From a virus, in the IMG/VR virus record IMGVR_UViG_3300040801_004232, positions 1 to 26,236 of that record: 26,236 bases of DNA; one strand, given 5' to 3'. The notes beneath the pieces were generated by a model that was given only the letters and a program-made list of their open reading frames with translations, made no database searches and had not been told where the DNA came from. Both the position numbers and the translations under genes were made by a program. How positions within the stretch are numbered: position 1 is the stretch's first letter; every line of letters begins with the position of its first letter. Positions 8,264-15,977 of this stretch are shown here, in pieces.

Positions 8264-8896
8264 CAAGGTTCTCAGTCCAAACTCATCAAGGGAACCGCGC
8301 GATCGCTCCTGTGCGCTCCATTCAGTGTCGTCGAGTCCAGGAATGTGGAAGCGGAAAATCTCCCGAGCTTCGACGCGGTACTCTCTCAGGTATAACTCCT
8401 CGGGCGATCGTGGGTGGGTATGGTGAATCAAACGATCTACCTGGTAATACCCACCATCAGGGAAGTCTAAGACGATCGCATTTTCAAACTCCCCATACCC
8501 ATAAACGAGGTTGACACCCCCCGCACGACATAACTCCTTAGTGCGATCGCCGGCGGTGATATCTCGAATTGCTCGTTTCATGCTGACAAACTTCTGTTTA
8601 CTCTCGAAGCTGGGGGTACTGGCGTAAAGCATTCGCGCCCTGTCAATGTCTCCCTCGTACTCGCTGGGACAATATAGGATCTCATCACGGCGGCGGTTCT
8701 CCCTCTGTCTTGGTGGGGGTGTTGGTAGGGGTGGGGCCGGCTGATCTAGGATGAGATCATCTAGTGCCTCTATTTTTATCGTCATCACCCCTTCCGGGGT
8801 TACGCTAAAGTCACGCCCGATCAACAATTTCCACTGTTGAGCCAGGGCTAAAGCATCAACAAGAGAGGGTTGAGAGAGCTTGATGGAAGATTCCAT
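8183..8896 (-). CDS. Unknown protein, 237 aa, minus strand
   Basis: I do not recognise this family. The start at 8896 (MESSIKLSQPSLVDALALAQ) is preferred to 9049, because the 51 residues upstream are cysteine- and serine-rich and are an antisense shadow of the plus-strand gene at 8883. After a helical N-terminus and a short beta-like segment comes a proline-rich linker (PAPPLPTPPPRQREN). A basic/acidic domain follows, with a conserved-looking stretch GGVNLVYGYGEFENAIVLDF, HHTHPRSPEELYLREYR and IFRFHIPGLDDTEWS. It overlaps the convergent gene before it by 81 nt and shares 14 nt with the divergent gene after it. Confidence 0.65.
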   Translation of the reverse strand: MESSIKLSQPSLVDALALAQQWKLLIGRDFSVTPEGVMTIKIEALDDLILDQPAPPLPTPPPRQRENRRRDEILYCPSEYEGDIDRARMLYASTPSFESKQKFVSMKRAIRDITAGDRTKELCRAGGVNLVYGYGEFENAIVLDFPDGGYYQVDRLIHHTHPRSPEELYLREYRVEAREIFRFHIPGLDDTEWSAQERSRGSLDEFGLRTLLATRPQTLGRAPIKRLDTAGERFYPG

Positions 8897-9116
8897 AGCG
8901 GCGATTGAAGGGTGTTTGAGAGGATGCCAGCAGGATATAGCGCAAACCGCAGTCGATCTACAGAATCGGCTGCGGTTTGACGTGACATTGAGGGGGGAGT
9001 TTGTCGATACCCTCGTCTTGGAGTTCTGCTTATCTCGGGCTGTCTCCATGGTACGCGATCGCGCCCTAGAGAAACACGCCCTAGATGTTATCGAGACTCC
9101 AAATGGTGTGAACTAG
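8883..9116 (+). CDS. Small unknown protein, 77 aa
   Basis: The frame encodes a compact helical protein (MEDSIAAIEGCLRGCQQDIA, RFDVTLRGEFVDTLVLEFCL, VRDRALEKHALDVIE) with an amphipathic pattern expected of a real gene. ATG 8883 is preceded by GAGAG at a normal distance; a TTG three bases earlier is also possible. It lies between two minus-strand genes, overlapping the start of one by 14 nt and the end of the other by 36 nt. The family is unknown, and its size and location would suit a regulator or small anti-defence protein, without direct evidence. Confidence 0.5.
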   Translation: MEDSIAAIEGCLRGCQQDIAQTAVDLQNRLRFDVTLRGEFVDTLVLEFCLSRAVSMVRDRALEKHALDVIETPNGVN

Positions 9117-9482
9117 TCCAGTCTCCGGTGGGAAGACTAAAATCTGACTATTATTGATATCCGGGAATAGTTGCAGACAGCGCCCTTTAATGCGATCGCG
9201 CTTCAGGGTGGCGGTTAGGCGCTCGGTGTTGGAGACGGGGTAAATCTTGAGTTGGACGCGCTGAAGGTACTTCGAGTTGTCTGATTTTCCCTTCCTCGTG
9301 TTAACTACCACCTCCCACTTTCCGTCCCACGGAGCCAGTACAGGACTCTTGAGCCTCATCATAGGGGAGTCTTTGTCTTGGTAAACCCACCATGTTTGCC
9401 CATTACTCTGGTTGAATTGGGGATTATTGTCCAGTAGTGGAACCCATGCACGGGGGGTTAGATCGTTGATGATATATCGCAT
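9081..9482 (-). CDS. Unknown protein, 133 aa, minus strand, beta-rich
   Basis: I do not recognise this family. The sequence alternates hydrophobic and polar residues as in a beta-sheet domain, with many tryptophans (AWVPLLDNNPQF, QTWWVYQDKD, PWDGKWEVVVNTRKG, VQLKIYPVSNTERLTATL). The lysine/arginine content and the WEVVVN-type strand would fit a nucleic-acid- or ligand-binding small barrel, but no named fold is claimed. No good Shine-Dalgarno sequence precedes the ATG. Instead the start codon is the end of a 15-bp element (CAAGACAAGACAATG on this strand) that is repeated 329 bp away. It is divergent from the virion operon and shares its control region. Confidence 0.65.
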   Translation of the reverse strand: MRYIINDLTPRAWVPLLDNNPQFNQSNGQTWWVYQDKDSPMMRLKSPVLAPWDGKWEVVVNTRKGKSDNSKYLQRVQLKIYPVSNTERLTATLKRDRIKGRCLQLFPDINNSQILVFPPETGLVHTIWSLDNI

Positions 9483-9494
9483 TGTCTTGTCTTG
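9480..9494. repeat. 15-bp direct repeat, copy 1 (over the start codon of the minus-strand gene)
   Basis: CATTGTCTTGTCTTG occurs here and exactly again at 9809-9823. The identity stops at both edges. Together the two copies bracket the middle repeat module. They could be a target-site duplication, a duplicated leader, or chance helped by the low-complexity CTTGT pattern. Confidence 0.55.
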
Positions 9495-9632
9495 TTGATG
9501 GTTCGTAGTAGATGCACCCGTAGGCTTATTCTTCTAGGGCGCTACGGATTTAAAGTTAAATGTAGCACGGCAAGTAGGAGGGCGTCAACATCTTTCTTGG
9601 GAGTCGTGGGTGCGTGTCATGTTTGTTTACTA

Positions 9633-9761
9633 TCTATATATAGGTTTTGTGACGGATTCCGATCATGCCTTAGCCCTATCCCCGTATGGGTTCTGGGCGA
9701 CGATCGCCCAAAAAACGATTACACGTTTATCTGCGTCAGGATGCAGTACCTTGTACTAACA
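9633..9761. promoter_or_regulatory. Middle copy of the conserved module, between divergent genes
   Basis: The 33-bp core is present at 9633-9665 with one change in the palindrome (first C to T). The CGAT-centred block follows at 9696-9725 (changed to GACGATCGCCC, which creates a partial HIP1 site), and one GTACTAACA element is at 9753-9761. The upstream GTGACGG-N4-GATC motif is degenerate here. The copy is in the same orientation as the left one and lies about 220 bp before the virion operon. It sits between divergent genes, as expected for a control region. Confidence 0.6.
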
Positions 9762-9808
9762 TTGCAATATCTTTCGCGATCGCCTATATTGGTAGAGAGA
9801 GCCAGGCT

Positions 9809-9823
9809 CATTGTCTTGTCTTG
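9809..9823. repeat. 15-bp direct repeat, copy 2
   Basis: Second copy of CATTGTCTTGTCTTG. On the minus strand it also ends in ATG, but the reading frame behind it has only 30 codons and runs into the repeat module, so it is unlikely to be a gene. Confidence 0.55.
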
Positions 9824-9841
9824 CCTTTCTTTTAACTCCTC

Positions 9842-9876
9842 AATCCCCCTAGCGGCCCTGTGCCGTCAGGGGGATT
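9842..9876 (+). promoter_or_regulatory. Hairpin over the ribosome-binding region of the protease gene
   Basis: AATCCCCCT (9842-9850) pairs perfectly with AGGGGGATT (9868-9876), and an inner CGGC/GCCG stem closes on the loop CCTGT. The right arm ends 9 nt before ATG 9886 and contains the only purine-rich candidate ribosome site (AGGGGG). The stem could therefore hide the start of the virion operon until melted or bound. There is no T-run after it, so a terminator is less likely. Confidence 0.5.
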
Positions 9877-9885
9877 GTTGGTAAT

Positions 9886-11130
9886 ATGCAGAATTTCCAA
9901 TCACCCTCCACCCTTTTTAGACAACTTAATAAGACATCAGACGGATGGAAAGTCGGTGGCGTTGCCTCCGGTTTTTTTCGTGACTTAGATGGGGATGCGA
10001 TCGCACCCGAAGCCGTCCAAGACGCGATCGCCGGGTTCATGGCCCAGCGAACCAATGGGAAGGAAGGGGGAGCTATTCGCCTACACCATGACTTCTGGCA
10101 ACCGTTCCTGACGCGGGCGGTGCGATCGCTCCCAATGTCCGACGAGAAGCAAGAGAAGTTGATCGCCGCGATCGCCCTCCCCCTCGGGCGCGTCACCAAG
10201 ATGTGGGTAGAGCCAGACGGTACAACGCAATGGGAGGGCGTGTTTGCCAAGGCGAATCCAATCTCTGAAATTATTTGGAAATTACTAAAAGAAGATGCGA
10301 TATCACTGGGCGTTTCCCTGGGAGGGAAGATTTTTAGCACCCGGCCGGGGCGCGACGCGATCGGGCAACCCTGCAACGTCATTGATCACATCCGCCTCGA
10401 CGAACTCAGTATCACCGACAACCCGGCCTATCGCCTCACAAACGGCGAAGCTGATGGGGCCTCGGTGTTGGCACTAACCAAGGCGATTATGGATACCGGA
10501 ACCCTCGAAACCCCAAAACCTTTACCGGGCGCTGCGACAGCATTCAATAATGGCGACTCACAGGCAAAAGTGGGAATGTCGCGCCCCCTTGACGGCACTC
10601 CCACCTCGTTGAAACCCATGACGCCACAGGCTCAGGGAAAAATCCAGGCGGACGGCGATCAGTCTCCGACAGGGATTGGTGGGACTGCTAAAAACACCGC
10701 GCCGCCTAAAGGGAAAGGGAATATCCCATCAGACGATTGGGGAATTACCGTGTCTCAATTCACGAGGGACTTAGAGAAGTCTTGCTGCGAGATGAAGAAA
10801 AAAGGGGACGCCACCCCGGAGCGCCTTGAACACCTCAAGAAAGGGCTGATGGGGCTAACCGAGTTAACCCCAGAGCCTCCTGTTGCCCTTGTGAATTTCT
10901 GCCGGTTCCTCCAGCAAGTCGGCATGGCCATGGCGGAATTGCCCCACATGGACGACTACCAGGCGGGGGGGACGATCGCCGCGATTCAAGGTGATCTCAG
11001 GAAGGCCCTAGAAGACTTTGAGGAAAAAGTCCCCGAAGATCTCAAAGGAAAAACGTTTCGCCCCGAAGGAACCCCAGGGATTGATACCCCTCAAATAACC
11101 TTCCCGTCTCAATACGTAATGTACGATTAA
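9886..11130 (+). CDS. Prohead (capsid maturation) serine protease, 414 aa
   Basis: The first 200 residues match the phage prohead protease pattern: VASGFFRDLDGDAIAPEAV at the N-terminus, then RLHHDFWQP with a candidate catalytic histidine, LGVSLGG with a candidate catalytic serine, and DELSITDNPAY, which resembles the end of the XkdF/HK97 protease core. Residues 210-290 are a flexible Gly/Pro/Lys linker. The last 130 residues form a helical domain with two cysteines (EKSCCEMKKK) that may act in scaffolding, as fused protease-scaffold proteins do. It is the first gene of the virion operon and lies just before the scaffold-like and capsid genes, the usual order, but the portal and terminase normally found upstream are absent. 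The family call is good; the exact catalytic residues are inferred. Confidence 0.78.
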   Translation: MQNFQSPSTLFRQLNKTSDGWKVGGVASGFFRDLDGDAIAPEAVQDAIAGFMAQRTNGKEGGAIRLHHDFWQPFLTRAVRSLPMSDEKQEKLIAAIALPLGRVTKMWVEPDGTTQWEGVFAKANPISEIIWKLLKEDAISLGVSLGGKIFSTRPGRDAIGQPCNVIDHIRLDELSITDNPAYRLTNGEADGASVLALTKAIMDTGTLETPKPLPGAATAFNNGDSQAKVGMSRPLDGTPTSLKPMTPQAQGKIQADGDQSPTGIGGTAKNTAPPKGKGNIPSDDWGITVSQFTRDLEKSCCEMKKKGDATPERLEHLKKGLMGLTELTPEPPVALVNFCRFLQQVGMAMAELPHMDDYQAGGTIAAIQGDLRKALEDFEEKVPEDLKGKTFRPEGTPGIDTPQITFPSQYVMYD

Positions 11131-11135
11131 AAACC

Positions 11136-11960
11136 ATGAATCCCGAAGTATTGCAACAGCTTCAGCAACTCCTCACACAAGCCGTAACGATGCTGCAACA
11201 AGCGTCTGCCGCTACGGCTGCCCCCGGAGAAGGAATGCCGGGTGAGGAAGGAATGCCGCCAGAGGGTGGTGAAATGCCGCCGGGTGAAGGAATGCCCGGA
11301 GAGGAAGGAATGCCGCCAGAGGGTGGTGAGGGGGAATCCCCTATCCCGCCCAACGACGAGATGGATGACACAGATATGGGGAACAACGATATGAACGGAG
11401 GTAATGGCGGGTTAGATAACCGCATCCAGGAATTAGAGCGTCACACCGGGCTAAAGAAATCGGTGATCGCCGGTATGCCCGTTGTCGCCCGAGTAGATAA
11501 CCTAGAGCGTCACTGGCTTGGGGAATGTTATCAAGGCACGATCGCCCAACGTGTCGGACAACTTGAGGGTGTTGTGGCCCCAGAACGCCTGAAGAAATCC
11601 TCCAAGCAAGACTCCCCCTCCTCCGACGAGGTGGACGTTGACGAGATTATCGGGCGCACGGTGTCGAGCCAGTTGGAGGCGCTACTACCAAAACTCACCA
11701 AGTCGATCGCAAGAGAAATCCGCTCATCCGACTCTCAATCCCTCCCCGACATCAGCAAGATGCGCCAAAACCAAACCACGGGGCGGCGATCGCAGCCATC
11801 AGCACAAACCCCAGACGAGCGCCTAGCTAAAGCGGCCCAACAGATGGGGATGGACGATCAGGGGATGGACGAGCCATTGAGTCTTGGGGATTATCTCCAG
11901 GCTCAATACTTCGCTAACAAAGCGGGAATCGCCCTACCAGATCCTGACGCCGACGACTAA
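11136..11960 (+). CDS. Scaffold-like protein with Gly/Glu/Met/Pro repeat, 274 aa
   Basis: Position between protease and capsid, acidic composition and helical ends fit a capsid assembly scaffold. After a glutamine-rich helix (LQQLQQLLTQAVTMLQQ) comes a 19-residue tandem repeat beginning GEGMPGEEGMPPEGG (DNA period 57 bp from 11226). A segment NRIQELERHTGLKK and RVDNLERHWLGE..RVGQLE then shows spaced R-x-x-x-LE motifs of a style I associate with cyanobacterial proteins. The C-terminal 60 residues are acidic and helix-prone. Its sequence is too simple to name a family. A decoration or head-internal protein is possible instead. Confidence 0.6.
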   Translation: MNPEVLQQLQQLLTQAVTMLQQASAATAAPGEGMPGEEGMPPEGGEMPPGEGMPGEEGMPPEGGEGESPIPPNDEMDDTDMGNNDMNGGNGGLDNRIQELERHTGLKKSVIAGMPVVARVDNLERHWLGECYQGTIAQRVGQLEGVVAPERLKKSSKQDSPSSDEVDVDEIIGRTVSSQLEALLPKLTKSIAREIRSSDSQSLPDISKMRQNQTTGRRSQPSAQTPDERLAKAAQQMGMDDQGMDEPLSLGDYLQAQYFANKAGIALPDPDADD

Positions 11961-11988
11961 CCCTCTCTCACAAGTAGGAATAACAAAA

Positions 11989-12969
11989 ATGCCAGTAGCT
12001 CCCCAGCAAATTCTAAAACGAGATCTCCTGAAGGCTCTCTCCATGGAGGGTGGCGGCGGTGCTGAGGTGACGTTGCAAACAACGATCGCCTCGGAAGTCG
12101 TCCCCCTCATTCGTCAGCAATGCTTTATTCGCCAGATTGCGGATAAGAGTAAATCGCTGATCAATATGTCAAAACCCAAGCTCCGGGTTCCCCGCCTAAT
12201 GCGGGCCCAAGGGGTGTACTCCGTCCGTCCAGGGGAACCTGCACCCCAATTTAATGCCCGCCTCGAAGGGATCGATCTCGTCCCAGAGAAGCTGATGACG
12301 TGGCTTCCCATCGAATCCGAGGTGTTTGAAGACTCCACCATCAAGTCGATGGAATCGATGCTCAAAGAGGAGATGGCCCGTGAGTTTGCCCAGGGTGAGG
12401 AATTGTCCTTCCTGTTGGGCGATCGCGATGTCGATCACGGCAATGGCTCTCCCCTCAATGTGTTTGACGGACTATTCAAGCAAGCTGGCGCGCCCCCGGT
12501 GAACTTTGATCCAACCCTAGGCGATGACGATTCAACCAATCCAATTGTCTCAAACATCATCAGGGCGATGCGCTTCCTGGGTATTTATGGGCGCAACAAG
12601 CGAGATCTCACGATTCTCGTCGGGCTAAGTGCAGAGGAGGCTTTATTGCGCTCTAAGTCCTTCCAAACCATGAGTAGTTACGCTTTCGGCTCCGGGGCGG
12701 GACTGTTTACTGGGGAGATTGGACGCCTAGCCGGCGCACCCGTCATCGCCTCGACATTCCTCGACGCTCAACCCGGTGAGAACTATTCCCGCTGCCTAAT
12801 CCTCAACAACTCCAGCTTTGTGATTGGGGATTGGCAGCAGTTCTCAATCCGGGTGTTCAACGAGATCCTGGCTCGTACCGACGAGGTGGCGATCCGGGCC
12901 CGTGAGCGTATCGCCTTTGCGACGCGCTATCCCGAAGCCATCACCCAGATCCTCAACTTCCCTGCTTAA
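11989..12969 (+). CDS. Major capsid protein (HK97-fold type), 326 aa
   Basis: The length, position after protease and scaffold, and content fit a major capsid protein. Features typical of the family are an N-terminal helix region followed by LKVPRLM-like strands (KPKLRVPRLMRAQGVYSVRP), LMTWLPIESEVFEDS, and a long acidic helix KSMESMLKEEMAREFAQGEE preceding FLLGDRD. A central DGLFKQAG follows, with a C-terminal strand set GAPVIAS, SSFVIGDWQQFSIRVF and IRARERIAFATRYPEAI. The start at 11989 has AGGA 9 nt upstream; the longer frame from 11884 overlaps the scaffold gene and is not protein-like there. Confidence 0.85.
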   Translation: MPVAPQQILKRDLLKALSMEGGGGAEVTLQTTIASEVVPLIRQQCFIRQIADKSKSLINMSKPKLRVPRLMRAQGVYSVRPGEPAPQFNARLEGIDLVPEKLMTWLPIESEVFEDSTIKSMESMLKEEMAREFAQGEELSFLLGDRDVDHGNGSPLNVFDGLFKQAGAPPVNFDPTLGDDDSTNPIVSNIIRAMRFLGIYGRNKRDLTILVGLSAEEALLRSKSFQTMSSYAFGSGAGLFTGEIGRLAGAPVIASTFLDAQPGENYSRCLILNNSSFVIGDWQQFSIRVFNEILARTDEVAIRARERIAFATRYPEAITQILNFPA

Positions 12970-12970
12970 G

Positions 12971-13474
12971 ATGCCAAAGTTCACCCTGAAGTCATCAAAG
13001 TTTACCGGGATCTCCCTAAACTGCCCCGAACGTCCCGAGACGGGGGACAGTGGGAGTTACTTTTTCCCAGTAAACTCACCCGTCCTGGTTACTCACGCAA
13101 CGATGGAGGCGATCGAGGATCAATTCTCATCCTTTCCTCCATCTATCCAGAGGGCGTTTACCCTCCAAGTCGAGGTGTCCGAGGATGCTAAGAGCGAAAC
13201 TCCATCCGAACCTAAACCTCTCCCACCTCCGTCCAAAGACGATCCGGAATGGGGCGGGGAATCTGAGGAATTGATCGCCGCCGAAGTCGCGAAACTTCTC
13301 GAAAAGACGATCGCAGAGGGCAAGCCCATCCTCCAGAAAACCTCAGCCAATCCCGACTTCCCCCTCGCCCTTCGCATCGCCTACCTAGAGTCTGTATCCA
13401 CAGATCCAAGGTTGCAGAAGGGACTCCAGGAATACGCCCTAGAGCTACACGAAGATATCAATGGCGACAATTGA
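12971..13474 (+). CDS. Unknown virion-operon protein, 167 aa (head-associated?)
   Basis: The protein begins MPKFTLKSSKFTGISLNCPE and has a beta-rich first 60 residues. A proline-rich linker (EPKPLPPPSKDDPEWGGE) and a helical acidic tail (EELIAAEVAKLLEKTIAEGK, ALRIAYLESV) follow. It starts one base after the capsid stop codon and overlaps the next gene by 14 nt. The place between capsid and connector is where short head proteins with a small beta domain and a helix often lie in myovirus clusters, so a head-completion or decoration role is reasonable but unproved. Start 12971 is preferred to 12824, which lies inside the capsid gene. Confidence 0.65.
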   Translation: MPKFTLKSSKFTGISLNCPERPETGDSGSYFFPVNSPVLVTHATMEAIEDQFSSFPPSIQRAFTLQVEVSEDAKSETPSEPKPLPPPSKDDPEWGGESEELIAAEVAKLLEKTIAEGKPILQKTSANPDFPLALRIAYLESVSTDPRLQKGLQEYALELHEDINGDN

Positions 13475-14738
13475 TACTGTCTCTATTCCTAGATCCGATA
13501 ACTGGCCCATTCGCCGCCAACTCTGGCAATCAGGGGACAAACTCCCTGGGATGGAACAATCGTTATCAGAGGATTTGGGGCGTGAGCTATCGGTGCGCTG
13601 GGTACAGGATGACACCGACGAGGTGGTGTTCGAGTCATCTGATGCGATCGCCATCATCAATGCCGTCCTGGGGGTAGTCGAAATCATCCCGCCGCCCGAG
13701 TTGTGGCAGTCAGTGAGGCGCGATCGCCCCTACCGTGTCGAGGTGTGGGCCTATGGGAGTGAAGGTGATCGCTTTGGGTTCCATCAGTTCATGCCCGAAC
13801 CCCAATCAGTATCTCTCGATGGAGTGGCAGTGTATGCCTCCCCTAGTCAGGTGCTAGATGTCCTAGGAATGGTTCCGGGGGCGGACGTGATGACGGCGAT
13901 CGACATCAGCGAGGGGTGGGAGAGTAACGAGCTTGGGTATTGGGTTCGCCCCCTACCTGAGACGTTGCACGGAGTTTGGGTGGACAACCTTTATCTCTCT
14001 GAATATCCCTACTCGGAGCTTGGGGTGTGCGATCGCGGCTACGCCCGGCATGGTGGCACCCTCTATCTCAAGGGGCATGATCTGAGTTTATCCACCGTAG
14101 AGACGGCATACAGTGAGCGGGTGTTGAGGTTGTTGAATACAGCTACGGCTCAAATCGAGCGACAGACGGCGCGTTTCTTCAATCGCCGCCGGGTGATTCG
14201 AGAGACACACCGGGGGTTGAAGTCCCAAAAACAGATTTATGCCCGGCAAACCCCAATCGCCGTCGATGCCTTCTTTCGACTCGATGCCTTTTCATCACTA
14301 CGAACCTATCTGCGCTCCTATACCGAGCTATCAATCTCCCATCCCCAATATCGCAACCCCGCCGCTTCCCATGTCCATGTTGAGCATGAGACGGGATGTA
14401 TCACGATCGCCCACTCGTTCTGGGATGCCCCGATGGAGTTAGATCCCGGTGTGCTGGGGTGGACATCATACCTCCCACCGGGTGACAACAACATCGAGAT
14501 CACCTATACCGCCGGGGGGGAGATCCCCTACGAGATCACTGAGGCGGTGTCGTTACTGGCGGCGGTGTCGTTATCGCGATATTGGCAACAGTCAATCACC
14601 CAGGGAATGCAAGGAATCACCCTGGGATGCGTCTCCCTTAACTTTGGGGAGCTATTTAAGTCGTTCACCCCGGACTGGATATCTCGGGTGAATTGCATCG
14701 TCGCGGGACATCAACGAGTTTCTATCGAAGGATTCTAA
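13461..14738 (+). CDS. Head-tail connector/adaptor-like protein with long N-terminal domain, 425 aa
   Basis: The C-terminal half resembles phage head-tail connector (gp6-like) proteins: a helix with TATAQIERQTARFFNRR, beta strands around HVHVEHETGCITIAHSFW, NNIEITYTAGG, then ITEAVSLLAAVSLSRYWQQS and a Gly-rich ITLG turn. Typical gp6-like adaptors are about 100-200 residues, so the first 215 residues are an extra domain, beta-rich with many tryptophans (PPPELWQSVRRDRPYRVEVW, TLHGVWVDNLYLSEYPYSEL). No name is given for that domain; a head fibre or neck attachment is possible. It overlaps its upstream neighbour by 14 nt. The connector call rests on the C-terminal half and on position. Confidence 0.6.
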   Translation: MATIDTVSIPRSDNWPIRRQLWQSGDKLPGMEQSLSEDLGRELSVRWVQDDTDEVVFESSDAIAIINAVLGVVEIIPPPELWQSVRRDRPYRVEVWAYGSEGDRFGFHQFMPEPQSVSLDGVAVYASPSQVLDVLGMVPGADVMTAIDISEGWESNELGYWVRPLPETLHGVWVDNLYLSEYPYSELGVCDRGYARHGGTLYLKGHDLSLSTVETAYSERVLRLLNTATAQIERQTARFFNRRRVIRETHRGLKSQKQIYARQTPIAVDAFFRLDAFSSLRTYLRSYTELSISHPQYRNPAASHVHVEHETGCITIAHSFWDAPMELDPGVLGWTSYLPPGDNNIEITYTAGGEIPYEITEAVSLLAAVSLSRYWQQSITQGMQGITLGCVSLNFGELFKSFTPDWISRVNCIVAGHQRVSIEGF

Positions 14739-14740
14739 AC

Positions 14741-15481
14741 ATGGCATTAAACAAACAGACGGCAAACTTTCCACCCATCCACGCGCCGGAACAATCCTGG
14801 GAGCAATCCCTACGGGCCCTTGAAAATGTCCGGGGCCATCAAGGGATTGTGAACGGACTCAAAATGTCCATCCCCTCACCATCGGGACTGATGCCTGAGA
14901 TTGAAAATGGCAATCTCCTGATGGGCGATCGCGTCTATGGGATTCATGGCTCGCTTCTAGCTGAGCCGGCGATCGCCTCGTCCTCTAAGCTGTTCATCTT
15001 CGACTTGGCAGGGGCGCGTTACGAGGATGATCAACCCGTTGGTAGTGTGAAGATTGCAGAGGTTGCGGCGGATGCGACGGCGATCGCGGCGATCGGGCAA
15101 AACATTAACTACGGCGGGTTCCGCTACGGCATTAAGGGGGAAATCGATCTCGCTCATTGCGTCAAAGCAGCAGACACTCCCCTCGTCACCTTCACCAAGC
15201 CATCAGGAATGACAAATATCCGCGTCTCTCATGGGGAGGTGACTCTCATCGACGCTGTGACAGGTGGGGGTGCTGGGGATCTGGCGCGGCTCGTTTGTGA
15301 AGGCGATACGGTGGCTTCGCACGACATCAACGCTGCGGCCACGTTGGGGGCGGCAACAGTTTCTGACACTTCCTTGGTGTACCGAGGTGAGGAATCACTC
15401 CTGTTTAGCTACCACGCTATCGACGGCAACGCCGACTTGACGGGACGGGTTCGCTTCTCTGCTGAGATCACGGTTTACTAA
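14741..15481 (+). CDS. Unknown virion protein, 246 aa
   Basis: The start at 14741 has GAAGGA 8 nt upstream; the longer frame from 14693 lies inside the preceding gene. The protein begins MALNKQTANFPPIHAPEQSW with a short helix. It is then a beta-rich, alanine/glycine-rich sequence (GDRVYGIHGSLLAEPAIASS, NINYGGFRYGIKGEIDLAHC, GMTNIRVSHGEVTLIDAVTG) ending in a clear strand (GRVRFSAEITVY). This looks like a structural virion protein, perhaps a decoration, stabilising or fibre protein of the head or neck. No family is recognised. Confidence 0.65.
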   Translation: MALNKQTANFPPIHAPEQSWEQSLRALENVRGHQGIVNGLKMSIPSPSGLMPEIENGNLLMGDRVYGIHGSLLAEPAIASSSKLFIFDLAGARYEDDQPVGSVKIAEVAADATAIAAIGQNINYGGFRYGIKGEIDLAHCVKAADTPLVTFTKPSGMTNIRVSHGEVTLIDAVTGGGAGDLARLVCEGDTVASHDINAAATLGAATVSDTSLVYRGEESLLFSYHAIDGNADLTGRVRFSAEITVY

Positions 15482-15482
15482 A

Positions 15483-15977
15483 ATGCTGAGTGGTGGGTTA
15501 TCCAACTTTCAGACAGACTTAATCATCGCCTCGATTCGCAATGCTATCAATCACCCCCTGATTGGTGTCCCAGTGTTGCGATATCGGGCCGAGTTCGCCG
15601 CCGATCGCAATTATGATCGCCACGGAAACCCCCACTACCTATCTCCCGATGCGACTCAAGATGCTACAGGGATTATCTACCCAGAGCCTCCCGAGTCTAT
15701 ACGGGGGGTATTTTGCCCAAACAGCATCACCGCAATTCAAGAGTCGGCGGGGCAACGAATTGAGGTGGACGCCAATCTATTTCTAGTTGGAGATCCTGGC
15801 CCCGTGTATCAACTCTCCCAAAATCGGCCTAAGCGCCAAGATAAATTTATTATCTCCGGTGCAACCTATTACGCCGCGACACCAGCTTACCCATGCTCGT
15901 CTGGGGAGGTTATTGGGGCCTACCGGATCTCCCTTGCTCGTCAACGCCAGGAGGTGGAAAATGCAAGGCTCCTTTGA
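15483..15977 (+). CDS. Probable neck or head-closure protein, 164 aa
   Basis: The length, the predominance of beta strands (IGVPVLRYRAEFAADRNYDR, IRGVFCPNSITAIQESAGQR, EVDANLFLVGDPGPVYQLSQ) and its location between connector and sheath suit a head-closure or neck protein, many of which are small beta barrels of this size. The motif D(K)FIISGATYYAATPAYPC with a C-terminal basic helix recalls such proteins, but similarity is not strong enough to name a family. It starts one base after the previous stop and overlaps the next gene by 17 nt, so translation is coupled. Confidence 0.5.
   Translation: MLSGGLSNFQTDLIIASIRNAINHPLIGVPVLRYRAEFAADRNYDRHGNPHYLSPDATQDATGIIYPEPPESIRGVFCPNSITAIQESAGQRIEVDANLFLVGDPGPVYQLSQNRPKRQDKFIISGATYYAATPAYPCSSGEVIGAYRISLARQRQEVENARLL

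Noticed and set aside
8897-9049. N-terminal extension of the minus-strand gene to 9049
   Set aside because: The 51 residues are antisense to a better plus-strand gene and are Ser/Cys/Arg-rich; Met at 8896 gives a natural start.
9492-9884. 130-codon plus-strand frame in the middle gap
   Set aside because: It crosses the repeat module and the hairpin, and its Cys/Arg/Leu composition looks like translated non-coding DNA.
11884-11988. Longer start for the capsid gene
   Set aside because: The extra 35 residues overlap the scaffold gene out of frame, whereas 11989 has AGGA at good spacing.
12824-12970. Longer start for the gene after the capsid
   Set aside because: It would lie inside the capsid gene; ATG 12971 follows the capsid stop directly.
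14693-14740. Longer start for the 14741 gene
   Set aside because: It lies inside the connector gene, and ATG 14741 has a proper GAAGGA site.
15787-15960. Longer start for the small membrane protein
   Set aside because: The extra 58 residues are a shadow of the neck gene, and ATG 15961 has AGGAGG 6 nt upstream.
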